A stretch of 64,000 nt of DNA from an uncultured Prevotella sp. (GTDB lineage: Bacteria > Bacteroidota > Bacteroidia > Bacteroidales > Bacteroidaceae): assembly GCA_934256705.1 (NCBI GenBank), contig CAKQPF010000001.1, positions 62,001 through 126,000 of the forward strand, written 5' to 3'. A program made the position numbers and the translations under genes. The notes below the pieces were generated by a model. That model saw only the letters and a program-made list of their open reading frames with translations. It was not told the origin of the DNA and did not search any database. How positions within the stretch are numbered: position 1 is the stretch's first letter; each line of letters opens with the position of its first letter. This document shows positions 24,126 through 34,161 of the stretch, piece by piece.

Positions 24126-25460
24126 ATGATAAACAAGATTTTATCTCTCATCACAGTATGTATCGGTATGGCATGGCTTTCGTCATGCGGTTCATCAGCC
24201 AGAGTGGACGACATGAGCAACATCGGCGCATTCCACAAATACAGTTCAATCAAGGAAGCCAACGTCCTCGCCACTGACGACAAGGGCGACGGCGGCGCAG
24301 TAGTGGACCTTTACATCGACTACTCCGACTGCATGACCACCGCAAACGAGTCTCCTTACTACAAGAGCGTGCAGCCTGCCATCATAGCATGCAACCCTAA
24401 CTACTACTCCATCAAGGGCAATACCATCACATTCGAGTCCAACGACAAGATGAAGGTGCACCAGTTGCTCAACTCCATCACCAACGTGGATTTTTCCAAC
24501 ATCAAGGGCGCGGTGGACAGCATCATCAAAAACCGCCACGAAGCCATGATCATCACCGACGGTGAATTCTACCAGCAGGGCATCGGAGCAAACCTCAACA
24601 ACCCTTACCTCGCCGACGAATTCAAGCAGTGGCTCGGCATGGGCCTCGATGTCTATGTCTATAGCGAGCCTTACCAGTCCGGCAAGTTCGTGAAAAACCG
24701 CTATTACATGCTCTTCACCGACCATCGCCTCAACAACAACATACAGCAGATATTCTCACGCGTGGCTCCAAGCCAGGCTGACGTGAAGATGGTGCACCTC
24801 TACAGCGGCATCCCTTCTGCCAAGGTGGGCAAGGACGGCGTGGACCTCAACGAGCAGCTGCTCGCCACTGACGAGAAGGAAATCAACCAGGCTGCAGGCT
24901 ACGAATGGCATATCCTCGACGAGAAATGGACCAATGTCTTCGACTATATCCTCAATGCTACTGACGACAACGGCAACCCTGTCAAGGGTGGCGACTACTA
25001 TCTCAGGGGCATAGACCTCGGCGTGACGGCTGAAGATGCTTACAAGCCAGCTGAAATAGAGGTGAAATGCTATGAGATCAGCGACCTCTATGATAGCTTC
25101 AACCCTTCAGCAAAGAAGAAGGTGGCTCTGCCTGAACCGCTCAAGAACATGTTTGTCATCGACGAAGCGGCATGGAAGAGCGGCAAGGTGGTGGTGAAAC
25201 TCGACCCTGCATTCGACGGCAGTTCGCTGACCGGAAGCAACGGCAACCTTCTCCGCCTCGACATCTGCGTGAAGGAGTCAAAGGAGAATTTCTCATCCAA
25301 TCCTGAGATAGGCGACAAGTTCAAGTTCGACTCTCCTTACGGTCTCAACACCTCCGTCTATGAGAGCCTCAAGCAGACCCTCCTCGACCCTGCCATCAGT
25401 CCGGAAAAGAGCGGCAACCCTGTCATCTACAGCATCTACCTCTCCACTTACGGCAATTAA
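24126..25460 (+). CDS. vWA-like lipoprotein of the GTPase/tubulin-like cluster
   Basis: A 444-residue lipoprotein with lipobox WLSSC (lipid-attached Cys21) after a short signal. The mature part begins with a disordered stretch, then VVDLYIDYSDCM (about 59-70), which resembles the metal-binding strand of a von Willebrand A domain but lacks the full DxSxS pattern, and MIITDGEFY near 141-149, resembling the later vWA metal-site loop. The C-terminal third looks all-beta. It probably sits on the periplasmic side of a membrane and senses or holds another component. The vWA assignment is tentative. Confidence 0.7.
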   Translation: MINKILSLITVCIGMAWLSSCGSSARVDDMSNIGAFHKYSSIKEANVLATDDKGDGGAVVDLYIDYSDCMTTANESPYYKSVQPAIIACNPNYYSIKGNTITFESNDKMKVHQLLNSITNVDFSNIKGAVDSIIKNRHEAMIITDGEFYQQGIGANLNNPYLADEFKQWLGMGLDVYVYSEPYQSGKFVKNRYYMLFTDHRLNNNIQQIFSRVAPSQADVKMVHLYSGIPSAKVGKDGVDLNEQLLATDEKEINQAAGYEWHILDEKWTNVFDYILNATDDNGNPVKGGDYYLRGIDLGVTAEDAYKPAEIEVKCYEISDLYDSFNPSAKKKVALPEPLKNMFVIDEAAWKSGKVVVKLDPAFDGSSLTGSNGNLLRLDICVKESKENFSSNPEIGDKFKFDSPYGLNTSVYESLKQTLLDPAISPEKSGNPVIYSIYLSTYGN

Positions 25461-25497
25461 AAGGACAGCAATCAGAAGAACAAGGACAGCCCCTGTG

Positions 25498-25517
25498 TCC
25501 GCCGCGTTACCGGCGGA
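25498..25517 (+). repeat. covarying hairpin, copy 9 (CCGCC stem)
   Basis: A perfect TCCGCC/GGCGGA stem in the gap between the lipoprotein and the small membrane protein gene. Confidence 0.85.
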
Positions 25518-25538
25518 TATGTCCAGCACCCTGTGACC

Positions 25539-25576
25539 AAAGAAAGCCCCTCCAGGGAGGGGATGGGGAGGGCTCC
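25539..25576. repeat. CCCCTCC/GGGAGGGG palindrome
   Basis: ACCAAAGAAAGCCCC, TCCAGGGA, GGGGATGGGGAGGGCTCCC. Same layout as the in-frame copy in uvrC. A direct repeat of ATTCTTCATTTATAAAA follows. Confidence 0.7.
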
Positions 25577-25646
25577 CACTCTTCATTCTTCATTTATAAA
25601 AAGATTCTTCATTTATAAAATAATAACCTAAAAAAATAATATCACT

Positions 25647-26036
25647 ATGGCAAGTTTCTCACAGAACATCACAACGGCAGCGCAGCTCCACTCAGCTGAA
25701 ACCGCTACCTACCTCATTGACGCAGTAATCGGCGTGGCATTCGTCGTTCTCATCCTCATCGTGGCTAACATGATCTCATGGCAACCGGGAGCTCACGACC
25801 CATCACCTGCCAAGCGCAGAACATGGTTCTGGATATTGGGAGTAGCCACACTGTTCACCAATCTCGCCGTGGATTACTTCAACTGGATGCGCCATATCAC
25901 AAAGGCACAGTTCACCAGCGAATACACCATCCACATGATTGCAGCCTCTGTAGTGGGCGTGCTCATCTATGGCATCGTGACTTTCGCCATCTGCAAGATG
26001 CAGAAGAAGGACACTAAACTGGCTTCTATGTTTTGA
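25647..26036 (+). CDS. small membrane protein of the cluster
   Basis: A 129-residue protein with three predicted membrane helices (about residues 22-43, 58-77 and 94-117) and short basic loops. The helix-2/3 link contains WMRHITKAQFTSEYTIHM. No family is recognised. It lies between the lipoprotein and the tubulin-like gene in the same orientation, so it is a candidate membrane anchor for the cytosolic NTPases encoded next (inference). Confidence 0.72.
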   Translation: MASFSQNITTAAQLHSAETATYLIDAVIGVAFVVLILIVANMISWQPGAHDPSPAKRRTWFWILGVATLFTNLAVDYFNWMRHITKAQFTSEYTIHMIAASVVGVLIYGIVTFAICKMQKKDTKLASMF

Positions 26037-26100
26037 TCTGTCATCTGGTGGGCTTGATGTTTTATGGTAAAAAAAGACATCCCACCTCTTCACCCCACTT

Positions 26101-26135
26101 TATTTAACGGTGGCAATTTACAGAACCACCCTAAA
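26101..26135 (+). repeat. partial copy of the 196-bp mobile-type element
   Basis: TTAACGGTGGCAATTTACAG plus AACCACCCTAAA matches the right end of the element at 37921-38116 with only a few changes. The left end is absent. It sits 15 bases before the tubulin-like start. Its GGTGG and CCACC can pair. Confidence 0.75.
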
Positions 26136-26150
26136 AAAGAACCATTACCT

Positions 26151-27722
26151 ATGAATTCATTCAACGTAATAGCGATAGGAGGAACAGGAATGCGCTGTGC
26201 AGAGTCTCTCGTACATCTCTGCTCCATGGGTATGTTTGACAATACCGAGATACATCTCCTCGCCCTCGACACCGACTACAAGAACGGAAACTTCAAGAGG
26301 CTGAAGACTCTGGTCGATAATTACAACAGCATCACGGCCGACAGGGACGGCGTCGCTTCCGACACGCTCTTCTCGGCAAAGATTGTATATTACACCTTCA
26401 GCCCTGACTATAATGCCGGCACCAACTACGACATCGTGGCGCACTATTCCGATGCCCAGACATCAACGCACGACGAAGACGGAGTGAAATGGCAGGAAAG
26501 CGACCTCGCTGACCTCTTCCTCGACCCTAACGTGCGCAAGATGGACCTCCAGCATGGCTACCGTGCACAGACGCAGATGGGCTCCATGCTCATGTATCAT
26601 GCCATCAAGGAAGAGGCATACAAGAACAAGGGAAAAGGCTCCGACCTCGTCAGATACGTGGAAAACCTTATGACAAACTCTAACCATATCGTGTTCCTCT
26701 TCGGTTCGGTATTCGGTGGCACCGGCGCTTCTTCCATCCCTGTGCTCCCTCGTGCGCTGCAGGAGGCTGCCAAGATAATATCCAAGGATAGCAACGGCGA
26801 CGTGCTCTCAAATAACTATTTCGGCACCGTCATGCTGACAAACTACTTCTGTTTCGACGTGCCGAACACGCACGAGGCGGTATATGCCACATCCGACAAG
26901 TTTGCGCTCAACTCCCAGGCCGCCCTCTCTTTCTACAATGAGGACGAGACAATAAGGGATACCTACAAGAGACTCTACCTCATAGGACGTGACAAACCGC
27001 GCAACGTGACCCGACACGAGGCTCAGAGCGTGACGGGAGGCGATGCACAGCGCAATCCGGAAGACTACATCGAACTGCTCGCCGCTTCCGCCGCCTACGA
27101 CTTCTACCAGAGCGCACTGGCGCATATGCAGAAGCCGGTATTCGGCAATGAGGCGCAGATATACTATCGCACGCTGGCTTCCGACGAGGGCGACTGCCTC
27201 ACATTCGAGTCTTTCTTCGGAGAAGACAAGGACAAGTTTGCACAGAAATGTGGCATCATGATGGCTTCCGCCTTCCTCTTCGGACCGCAGGACTTCGCCA
27301 ACAACCGCCGTAACCACTCTTCCTTCCAGGCGCTCACAGAGCAGAATGTCAAGGACATACGCGACTATTTCCGCAAGTTCTATGACCTTGAGGAACTGGA
27401 CGAGACAGAGCCGGGCAGCGGATGGATCAAGCAGATGCAGGAATCTGCCATCGACATCGGCTACAAGGGCTTCCTCTTCGACCAGGCGGCATACAGCACA
27501 TCTGCCAATTCGGCACGAAAGTTCAAGTACAACGACAAGCTCTTCCCTGCCGGCTCTGCCTACAAGTACAGCGTCTCGCTCATGAGCAGCGCCTTCGACA
27601 CGTTCAAGAAGGAGTTTGGCGACACCGTCTTCAGTGACAGCGACAAGACTGCCGTCTCCGCTCTCCTGAAGCGCACGTACGATACTTTCACACGTCTTTA
27701 TGGTTTCACTGTAAAAAACTAA
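26151..27722 (+). CDS. tubulin/FtsZ-like GTPase
   Basis: A 523-residue protein from the chosen ATG at 26151. The frame is open further upstream, but those codons run through a repeat end. The N-terminus NVIAIGGTGMRCAESLVHL is the first nucleotide loop of tubulin-like proteins, and FGSVFGGTGASSIPVLPRAL near residues 184-203 is the tubulin signature GGTG[SA]G-like loop. It resembles the bacterial tubulin-like family found beside uncharacterised GTPases rather than FtsZ. It is presumably a polymerising or switch GTPase. Ten bases separate it from the actin-like ATPase gene. Confidence 0.82.
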   Translation: MNSFNVIAIGGTGMRCAESLVHLCSMGMFDNTEIHLLALDTDYKNGNFKRLKTLVDNYNSITADRDGVASDTLFSAKIVYYTFSPDYNAGTNYDIVAHYSDAQTSTHDEDGVKWQESDLADLFLDPNVRKMDLQHGYRAQTQMGSMLMYHAIKEEAYKNKGKGSDLVRYVENLMTNSNHIVFLFGSVFGGTGASSIPVLPRALQEAAKIISKDSNGDVLSNNYFGTVMLTNYFCFDVPNTHEAVYATSDKFALNSQAALSFYNEDETIRDTYKRLYLIGRDKPRNVTRHEAQSVTGGDAQRNPEDYIELLAASAAYDFYQSALAHMQKPVFGNEAQIYYRTLASDEGDCLTFESFFGEDKDKFAQKCGIMMASAFLFGPQDFANNRRNHSSFQALTEQNVKDIRDYFRKFYDLEELDETEPGSGWIKQMQESAIDIGYKGFLFDQAAYSTSANSARKFKYNDKLFPAGSAYKYSVSLMSSAFDTFKKEFGDTVFSDSDKTAVSALLKRTYDTFTRLYGFTVKN

Positions 27723-27732
27723 TCACTGAATC

Positions 27733-30700
27733 ATGGCAATTACAAGCAACCTTTTACCAAAGTGCCTGAAAGGTCACGATACTCAGATGGCAAAGCCCAA
27801 CACCTGGCAGAAGATGGAGCAGGCCCGACAGTTTATCGACAGCATCGATACCACGGGCGGAGAAATGGACGAAACCGCCAAATTCAATCTCCTCGTCTCC
27901 AGTGTGCCATCACCTTGGGCAAGAGTTCATCTCACCCAGCACGCCATCATGCCCGGCAATGAAGCCGGCGACACACGCACTCTGACACAGTTCTACGCCT
28001 TCATGCGAAGCGAATGGCGCGGACTCATCGCTGCATACGTACTCTATCCTGAGGACTTCGAACTGACAGACCCTATCGACCTCGTGCCTAAGGACATGGC
28101 AAGCAGGTCAGGACAGTTCGACATCCTCAGCACCTACTCCGAGATGCTCTTCGAGAATGCTCCGCTCTGGAAGCACCAGAAGGGCGATAAGGAGAAGCCA
28201 AGGATGCAGTTGCTCTATTATCACAACGGTGACAACCGATTCGTCATCGGTGGCACTTCGCCGTTCAGCATCCTCTTCGCTGGCATGAACTACAGCATTC
28301 CTGACGATGACCAGAGGATATACTGGGTAAACGGCGGCAAGCTCCAGGACCCTGCATCCAGGGAATACGAGACTTACTACAAGAAAGACGGTGCCAAATA
28401 CAACGACAAGCACTTCAACAACCTCAAGAAGCTCTATTCCTTCCTCAACGGCATCCAGAAGAATTCCGCTGAATACGTCAATACGCTCAAGAGCATCTGG
28501 GACACTGACCATAAACTGATTGACCAGCCGAGCACCACTGATGCAAGATACCATATCATAGGCATGGTGCTCAATGGTGCCGTGGCAAGCTGGATGGACG
28601 ACATAAAGAGTATTCTCGGCAACGCAATAGCAGAGAAGGCAAAGAACATTCCTGTCAACCACAAGCGTCCGGAAGGTCCTCTTGGACAACTGCTTGACAT
28701 CAAGGCGAAATACTATTGGAGAAATGGCATCTTCTACACCAAGCCGATTGAGACCGCCAATGTCGTGGCGGAGGTCAAAGATGTGGTGGTGGAAAATGTG
28801 GAAAGCCTCTTCATCGACAGCGACTATCTGGCAGGATGGCGCGACTGTGCCGTGCCTTCCACCGACAATATGGGCAGAGCCACGGCAAGGATGGAAAACG
28901 ACTACCGCATGTCTCCTGTCCATTTCCTCACCGCCATCGACGAGCAGGACGGCAAGACATGGTTCTTTGCCGTGCCGTTCAGTGAGTTCGCACTCATGGA
29001 TGTATTCAAGCAGGAGTTTGAATCCATCATCAAGGGACTTAACAAGAACGTCATCGTCAAGGCGGAAATAAACGGCAAAAGGGTAGATGTATATCTCAAG
29101 GCACGCATCGACGGAGAGGGCGAATGGATCAACATACGCAACCGCTCATTCAACATCGAGGTGCCTAACTCCACAAGGAAGGTATTCGCATGGCCTAACT
29201 TCTGCTCTTCCAAATGGCAGAAGTACTACTATTACAGCGAATTCCCTACCAATGCCACCACCGATGTGCAGATGGTGCCGGTGTTTGATGAAATCGCTGA
29301 CATAGAGGACAGCAACATGCTTAGCAAGGTCTCCAAGGAGGCATTCCTCAAAATGGTGAAATATCCTGCCACAGCAACGTCCGACACCCATGCATACGAA
29401 ATAATAAGGACCAACAAACCGCTGAGACGCATCAAGATACGCAAGTGCATAGGCAATTCCGTAAGCGAACTCGGATGGCTTGTATTGCGCAGGGTGCAGT
29501 ACAACAATCCTGACGAGCCGCGGGGCATACAGGTCATCAGAGACACAGACAAGTTCTCCGGCACCACCGTGGGATTCGACTTCGGCAGCACCAACTCATG
29601 CGCCTACTACTCAGGTCAGGACGCAAATGACATACGTCCGGTTCCGTTCTCCAACAGAAGACTCGCGATTATCGGCTTCGACAACAAGCCGGTGTTCACA
29701 GCGGAGCCTAACGAACTCCTCTTCATCTCCAACGAAGAGCCACGCAACAAGAACGGACAGATAAAATCATGGCTGCATGAGCACGACCAGATGTTCATCG
29801 ACCCTAACATGATGGGCGAGGAACTCATCGGCGGCGTGCCTGTCAATGAGACAAACATCACCGTCAAGAGCATGACTCCTTACGAGATCACCACCAATGC
29901 CGGCAAGCTGCATTACAACATGAAGTGGCTCGTGGACTCTGACGGAAGCCGCAGAAAGGCAGCGTTCGTCAAGATGGTATGGATACAGATATGCGCCGAC
30001 CTCTTCGCTGAAGGGCTTTATCCAAAGACGCTCAACTGGTCTTACCCAAGCGCTATGGGCGCAAATGACATGAGTGCATTGCAGAGCATCTACGCTGGCA
30101 TTCCTTCACCATGTCCTGAATACAAACTTGATGACAGGGAGAAATTCTCCTTCACCGAGGCTGAAGCCGTCTGCTCATACTTCCTCGACAAGCGAATAGC
30201 TCTCGCAGACTACAATCTCTTCGTGGGTATCGACATTGGCGGTTCCACATCCGACATCCTCGTGCTCGGCAAGGACACACAGGATTACTGCAACGGACAG
30301 CCTGAGACAGCCAAGCCTACCGAACCGCAGCCACAGCCTAAACCGCAACCACAGGCGGCTCCTGCCATCAATTATGATGACTATGGCAGGAATGAGCTGG
30401 CTGATTTGGCATTCAAGCGCGGGCTCGCCACTGAGAGGGAACTGGACGACATGGGCAGAAAGGACATCGTGGAACTGCTCAAGGCCAACGATTCCGGACA
30501 GCCAAATTACGACGACATGAGCCGCAGCGAGCTTTGCAAGGAAGTACGCCGCCTCGGTCTGGAGCATCTCATCGACCTCGAAGAGGTGAGCAGGAGCGAG
30601 ATAGTGGAATTCCTCAAGAAACATTCCGGCACGCAGTCCATCGACTATACCGCCATGAGCCGCAAGGAACTCTGTGACCTTGTGCGCCAACGCGGACTGG

Positions 30701-31944
30701 AACACCTCATCGACCTCGAAGAGGCTGGCAAGACGGACATCATCAATTTCCTTAAGGCGCACGAGACTGCTGCCGCTCCCCAGCCTGTCACTACAGCCGC
30801 TCCGGAGCCTCGACAGCAGACCAGAAGTACCGCTCCCACACGCAATGAACGTGAAAAGACCGACGGCAGACTCTACACCCAGTGCTCTGTACGCATGGCA
30901 GCTGGCGTGTTCTTCGATGCCATCATCGACTCCAAGAAGTTCCGTGACTGCATCAGGAGTTTCCACGCTTCAAGGACTACCGACATCAAGGTGGAGGACA
31001 TCGACAGCATCGAGGTGGACAAACTCAGAGCTCCTTATTATCTGAACAACATCTTCGACCAGCTGCACGGCGACCAGGACTTCAAGAAGTTCTACGAATA
31101 CCTCAAGATCGACGTGCCGTTCGTGTTCTCTCTCCCTGCCTACATCGTGGGCGCGCTCATGGCTTACTCGGGCATGCTCGTCAGAAACGCCATCATCACG
31201 CAGAGGATGGACAAGGTGGAAGAGGTGCATTTCCGCTACTTCGGCAAGGGTGGCCGTCTCTTCGAGTGGCTCTTCTTCACATTCGAGAAGGAGAAAGTGG
31301 AGGCTTATCTCGATGCTTGCTTCGAGGTGGGCATAAAGAATTCCGCCATCAACGAGGCGCTCCACCGCAGTGATGACTTCGCCATCAGGTGCATATATGA
31401 CAACTGCAACGAGTATAACTACGGCTGCAACGAAAACTCCGAGAACAAATCCGAGGTGGCACGCGGTCTCGTATCACGTCATGAGATCACCGGCATCCAG
31501 CCTAACCGCAAGAATATCTACGGCAAGCGAAGCGACAAGGCGAAGAATGAATATGACGCACGCAAACAGGAGGTTATCGGTGAGGTGGGCATCAAGCTCA
31601 ATGGCGTGGAGCAGGATGAGCTTTCTCTCGTCAATGACAACTTCTATGAGAGCAAGGAAGCTATATCCTTGCCGCGCACATTCCATAATTTCTCCGAATT
31701 CATGGAGATATTCCTGCAGTTTATAGGCAAAGAGGCTGCTCTCATTCAAACAAAAGAACTTGAAGAGAAGATTGACAACGTGGAGAATGTGTGGAGTTTC
31801 ATCATTAACGACCCTGAATACAAGAAGTACCTCGCAAACATCATCAAAAACAATGATGACTCTTACCGTATGCCTGTATTCATCGCCACTGCCCTCTATT
31901 ACCTCGAAGAGGTGCTGCTGAAGGAAGTCTTTGCTACCAATTGA
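27733..31944 (+). CDS. giant actin/Hsp70-like ATPase with inserted SAP-like repeats
   Basis: A 1403-residue protein. Residues 1-600 match no family I recognise. From about 610 comes an actin/Hsp70-type ATPase: TVGFDFGSTNSCAYYSG (phosphate-1 loop, about 612-628) and NLFVGIDIGGSTSDILVLG (phosphate-2 loop, about 827-845). Right after the second loop is a Pro/Gln linker (PQPQPKPQPQ) and three tandem repeats of about 40-45 residues (about 880-1011), each reading like YDDMSRSELCKEVRRLGLEH...VEFLKKH, resembling SAP/Rho-N-type helix-extended-loop-helix modules. The ATPase fold then resumes (TQCSVRMAAGVFFDAIID). Distant relation to SrfB-like proteins is possible. Confidence 0.78.
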   Translation: MAITSNLLPKCLKGHDTQMAKPNTWQKMEQARQFIDSIDTTGGEMDETAKFNLLVSSVPSPWARVHLTQHAIMPGNEAGDTRTLTQFYAFMRSEWRGLIAAYVLYPEDFELTDPIDLVPKDMASRSGQFDILSTYSEMLFENAPLWKHQKGDKEKPRMQLLYYHNGDNRFVIGGTSPFSILFAGMNYSIPDDDQRIYWVNGGKLQDPASREYETYYKKDGAKYNDKHFNNLKKLYSFLNGIQKNSAEYVNTLKSIWDTDHKLIDQPSTTDARYHIIGMVLNGAVASWMDDIKSILGNAIAEKAKNIPVNHKRPEGPLGQLLDIKAKYYWRNGIFYTKPIETANVVAEVKDVVVENVESLFIDSDYLAGWRDCAVPSTDNMGRATARMENDYRMSPVHFLTAIDEQDGKTWFFAVPFSEFALMDVFKQEFESIIKGLNKNVIVKAEINGKRVDVYLKARIDGEGEWINIRNRSFNIEVPNSTRKVFAWPNFCSSKWQKYYYYSEFPTNATTDVQMVPVFDEIADIEDSNMLSKVSKEAFLKMVKYPATATSDTHAYEIIRTNKPLRRIKIRKCIGNSVSELGWLVLRRVQYNNPDEPRGIQVIRDTDKFSGTTVGFDFGSTNSCAYYSGQDANDIRPVPFSNRRLAIIGFDNKPVFTAEPNELLFISNEEPRNKNGQIKSWLHEHDQMFIDPNMMGEELIGGVPVNETNITVKSMTPYEITTNAGKLHYNMKWLVDSDGSRRKAAFVKMVWIQICADLFAEGLYPKTLNWSYPSAMGANDMSALQSIYAGIPSPCPEYKLDDREKFSFTEAEAVCSYFLDKRIALADYNLFVGIDIGGSTSDILVLGKDTQDYCNGQPETAKPTEPQPQPKPQPQAAPAINYDDYGRNELADLAFKRGLATERELDDMGRKDIVELLKANDSGQPNYDDMSRSELCKEVRRLGLEHLIDLEEVSRSEIVEFLKKHSGTQSIDYTAMSRKELCDLVRQRGLEHLIDLEEAGKTDIINFLKAHETAAAPQPVTTAAPEPRQQTRSTAPTRNEREKTDGRLYTQCSVRMAAGVFFDAIIDSKKFRDCIRSFHASRTTDIKVEDIDSIEVDKLRAPYYLNNIFDQLHGDQDFKKFYEYLKIDVPFVFSLPAYIVGALMAYSGMLVRNAIITQRMDKVEEVHFRYFGKGGRLFEWLFFTFEKEKVEAYLDACFEVGIKNSAINEALHRSDDFAIRCIYDNCNEYNYGCNENSENKSEVARGLVSRHEITGIQPNRKNIYGKRSDKAKNEYDARKQEVIGEVGIKLNGVEQDELSLVNDNFYESKEAISLPRTFHNFSEFMEIFLQFIGKEAALIQTKELEEKIDNVENVWSFIINDPEYKKYLANIIKNNDDSYRMPVFIATALYYLEEVLLKEVFATN

Positions 31945-31953
31945 TTACAATAA

Positions 31954-31984
31954 TGGGGGAGGAGAAGTGCTATCTTCTCCCCCA
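31954..31984 (+). terminator. hairpin between the actin-like and coiled-coil genes
   Basis: TGGGGGAGGAGAAG, loop, CTTCTCCCCCA: a strong stem with a small bulge, followed after eight bases by TTTTT. It could be an attenuator inside the cluster or mark the end of a first transcript. Confidence 0.5.
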
Positions 31985-32043
31985 CTCTGTTCGTTTTTCC
32001 TTCTCATCAAATGGAAGAGGATGGATGACTAATAAATACATCT

Positions 32044-34086
32044 ATGGCTAAATACCTGCAATTATATCTCGACAACGACTACATAATACCCATTGGAATG
32101 GGCGACTCAGGCAACGTCAACAAATACGTTGACCAGCAGGCGTCAAGGCGTATGTGGCTCTTCTTCTCGAATGCCACCAGCAATGGCGCATACAATTCCA
32201 GCGAGACCAACAAGGCAAATGCCGAAGCCGGAAAGGAAGGCTTCTTCGGGAATTTCTGGAACCACATTGCCAAAGCCGACAAAGTGCCGGGCGAACCCTA
32301 CCTTTTCATCGAGCTGCTCGACCTCTCCGGCATCATCTCCACGCTGAGGGAATGGGCAAACATGACACTTTTCACGGAGTCACCTGAGGTGGTGCTCCAT
32401 TTCTCGTCCGTCATACCTCTCAAGGCAAGGCGCGCTTTCGCCGATTACATCGAGAAGAAACTGGGCAAGATACGCAGTTACAGCAAGGAAATCAATGACT
32501 TGCTCGCAGAGAAGGTGAAATGGGACAACAGTTCCATGACCGCTGCCTTCGGTGACCAGATGCTCGTCATACAGTCTTCCGGCAATGACATCCTCCTTTC
32601 CGTGCAGACATGGTGCGGAGAGCAGTTCATGCAGGGCGACGAAGCCGTCCGGCTGAAGAAGAAAGGCAGTGAGTTCCTCAAGATGGAGCTCGCCAAGATG
32701 GTTGTCGATTTCTATGAGAAAAGCAACAACATGCTCCTGCAGCCGCAGAAAGAGCAGGAGTATGTCTATCAGATGCAGTTCACTGAGACATGGCTGAAAG
32801 GACGGAAAGGCGACAGTGATTTCTGGGTCGATAACTTCCATTACTCGCAGAATCCGGGCAAGATATACCCGCCTGTACTCATTGACGGCAAGCAGCTCAA
32901 CCTCATCGAGAAGGAAGCCATACGCAATACCATCAATGCCATATCCAGATACAGCAGCGAGAACATACGAAACAACCTCCTGCATACCATCCTTATGGGC
33001 GACGTCTTCAGGGAAGAGATCTTCCTGAGAGACTGTGTCAGCGTCACCTCAAGCGACGGCAAATACACTTTCTTTGACGACAACGCCATTCAGGAGGCTC
33101 TCGGACGCTACAATGTAAAATACTCCACGCTGGTGGAGGATCTCCGTGACCTGGAGCGCACATACGCCGACAAGGCTAACGAGAGGGCAAGGATAGGCAC
33201 ATACGTGCATAATGCCGAAGAGCTCGGAATGCTGAAGTCTCTCTCCGAAGAGGCTGAGACGAAGATAAAGAAAGCTTACGACCGTGTCAACGATGCCAAC
33301 AAGGACCTCAGGGAGTCATGGGATTCCTTGATGCGCCACAGCGACTTCGAGAAGGCGAAGGACACTATTGCAAAGATGTCCACAAGCGACGAACTGACCA
33401 TTGCCAAGGCGGAAGCCATGGAGTGCCTGAAATCCATCGAGCAGAAGAACTCACTGCTCATCGACCTTCACCAGCTGCTGGAGGTGCGAGACATCGTGGA
33501 GAGCATCAGAGGCAGGGAAACGGCCATCAGAACGTATGTCAAGCAGGTGGACGACCTTCGCGAACTGCCCGACAAGCTCCGTGACCTCGTGAGGAAATAT
33601 GAGGACATCTACCCCAAGTATCTGGAAGTCAAGTCACAGTTTGACCATGAGGCGACCCTCGTGGGCAGGCGCAGACTGATAGAAGAGATGAAGCCGCTGA
33701 CTATGGAACCGATGCCTGTGGTGGATGTAGAGACCATCAAGGGCACCATCAGCGTCAAGAGCGAGTCGTCAGGCGGCTTCCTCGGCATAGGAGCGAAGAA
33801 GTGCATCACCATCCGTCTCCACATAGACAAGCCGCTCCCGTGCCGTGGTGTCCTCGTCATTGCTCCGGATGTCATCATCAATATCCCGGACGGAAGATGC
33901 GGTATCCACTGCATCGACGTGGAAAAAGGCGAGGAAGGCGATGTCATAGAGATGAGGACCGACCTCCAGTCGCTCGGTCTGAACAAGTCTGCCAAGTCCC
34001 TCTTCATCAAGTTCTGGCCCCACGAAGATGAGAAAGTGCCTATCAACCGCTTTGAGATCCGCGGCACAGGCACGGTGAAAGTGTGA
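32044..34086 (+). CDS. coiled-coil protein of the cluster, unknown family
   Basis: A 680-residue protein with no recognised family. Residues 1-350 are a mixed alpha/beta globular part (LFIELLDLSGIIS, MTAAFGDQMLVIQ). Residues about 360-560 are charged heptad-rich helices typical of coiled coils. About 575-680 look like a beta-sandwich (SGGFLGIGAKKCITIRLHI, FEIRGTGTVKV). There is no signal peptide and no membrane helix, so it should be cytosolic, possibly a scaffold linking the filament-type NTPases to the GTPases downstream (inference). Confidence 0.72.
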   Translation: MAKYLQLYLDNDYIIPIGMGDSGNVNKYVDQQASRRMWLFFSNATSNGAYNSSETNKANAEAGKEGFFGNFWNHIAKADKVPGEPYLFIELLDLSGIISTLREWANMTLFTESPEVVLHFSSVIPLKARRAFADYIEKKLGKIRSYSKEINDLLAEKVKWDNSSMTAAFGDQMLVIQSSGNDILLSVQTWCGEQFMQGDEAVRLKKKGSEFLKMELAKMVVDFYEKSNNMLLQPQKEQEYVYQMQFTETWLKGRKGDSDFWVDNFHYSQNPGKIYPPVLIDGKQLNLIEKEAIRNTINAISRYSSENIRNNLLHTILMGDVFREEIFLRDCVSVTSSDGKYTFFDDNAIQEALGRYNVKYSTLVEDLRDLERTYADKANERARIGTYVHNAEELGMLKSLSEEAETKIKKAYDRVNDANKDLRESWDSLMRHSDFEKAKDTIAKMSTSDELTIAKAEAMECLKSIEQKNSLLIDLHQLLEVRDIVESIRGRETAIRTYVKQVDDLRELPDKLRDLVRKYEDIYPKYLEVKSQFDHEATLVGRRRLIEEMKPLTMEPMPVVDVETIKGTISVKSESSGGFLGIGAKKCITIRLHIDKPLPCRGVLVIAPDVIINIPDGRCGIHCIDVEKGEEGDVIEMRTDLQSLGLNKSAKSLFIKFWPHEDEKVPINRFEIRGTGTVKV

Positions 34087-34101
34087 TGGAGAGCCACTGT
34101 G

Positions 34102-34121
34102 TCAGCCGCGTTACCGGCTGA
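34102..34121 (+). repeat. covarying hairpin, copy 10 (CAGCC stem), before the zinc-ribbon GTPase
   Basis: TCAGCC, loop GCGTTACC, GGCTGA, then ATATACC. The start codon follows after 40 bases. Confidence 0.88.
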
Positions 34122-34161
34122 TATACCAAATCATTAACAAAAGAAAAAAAGATAAATAGCC

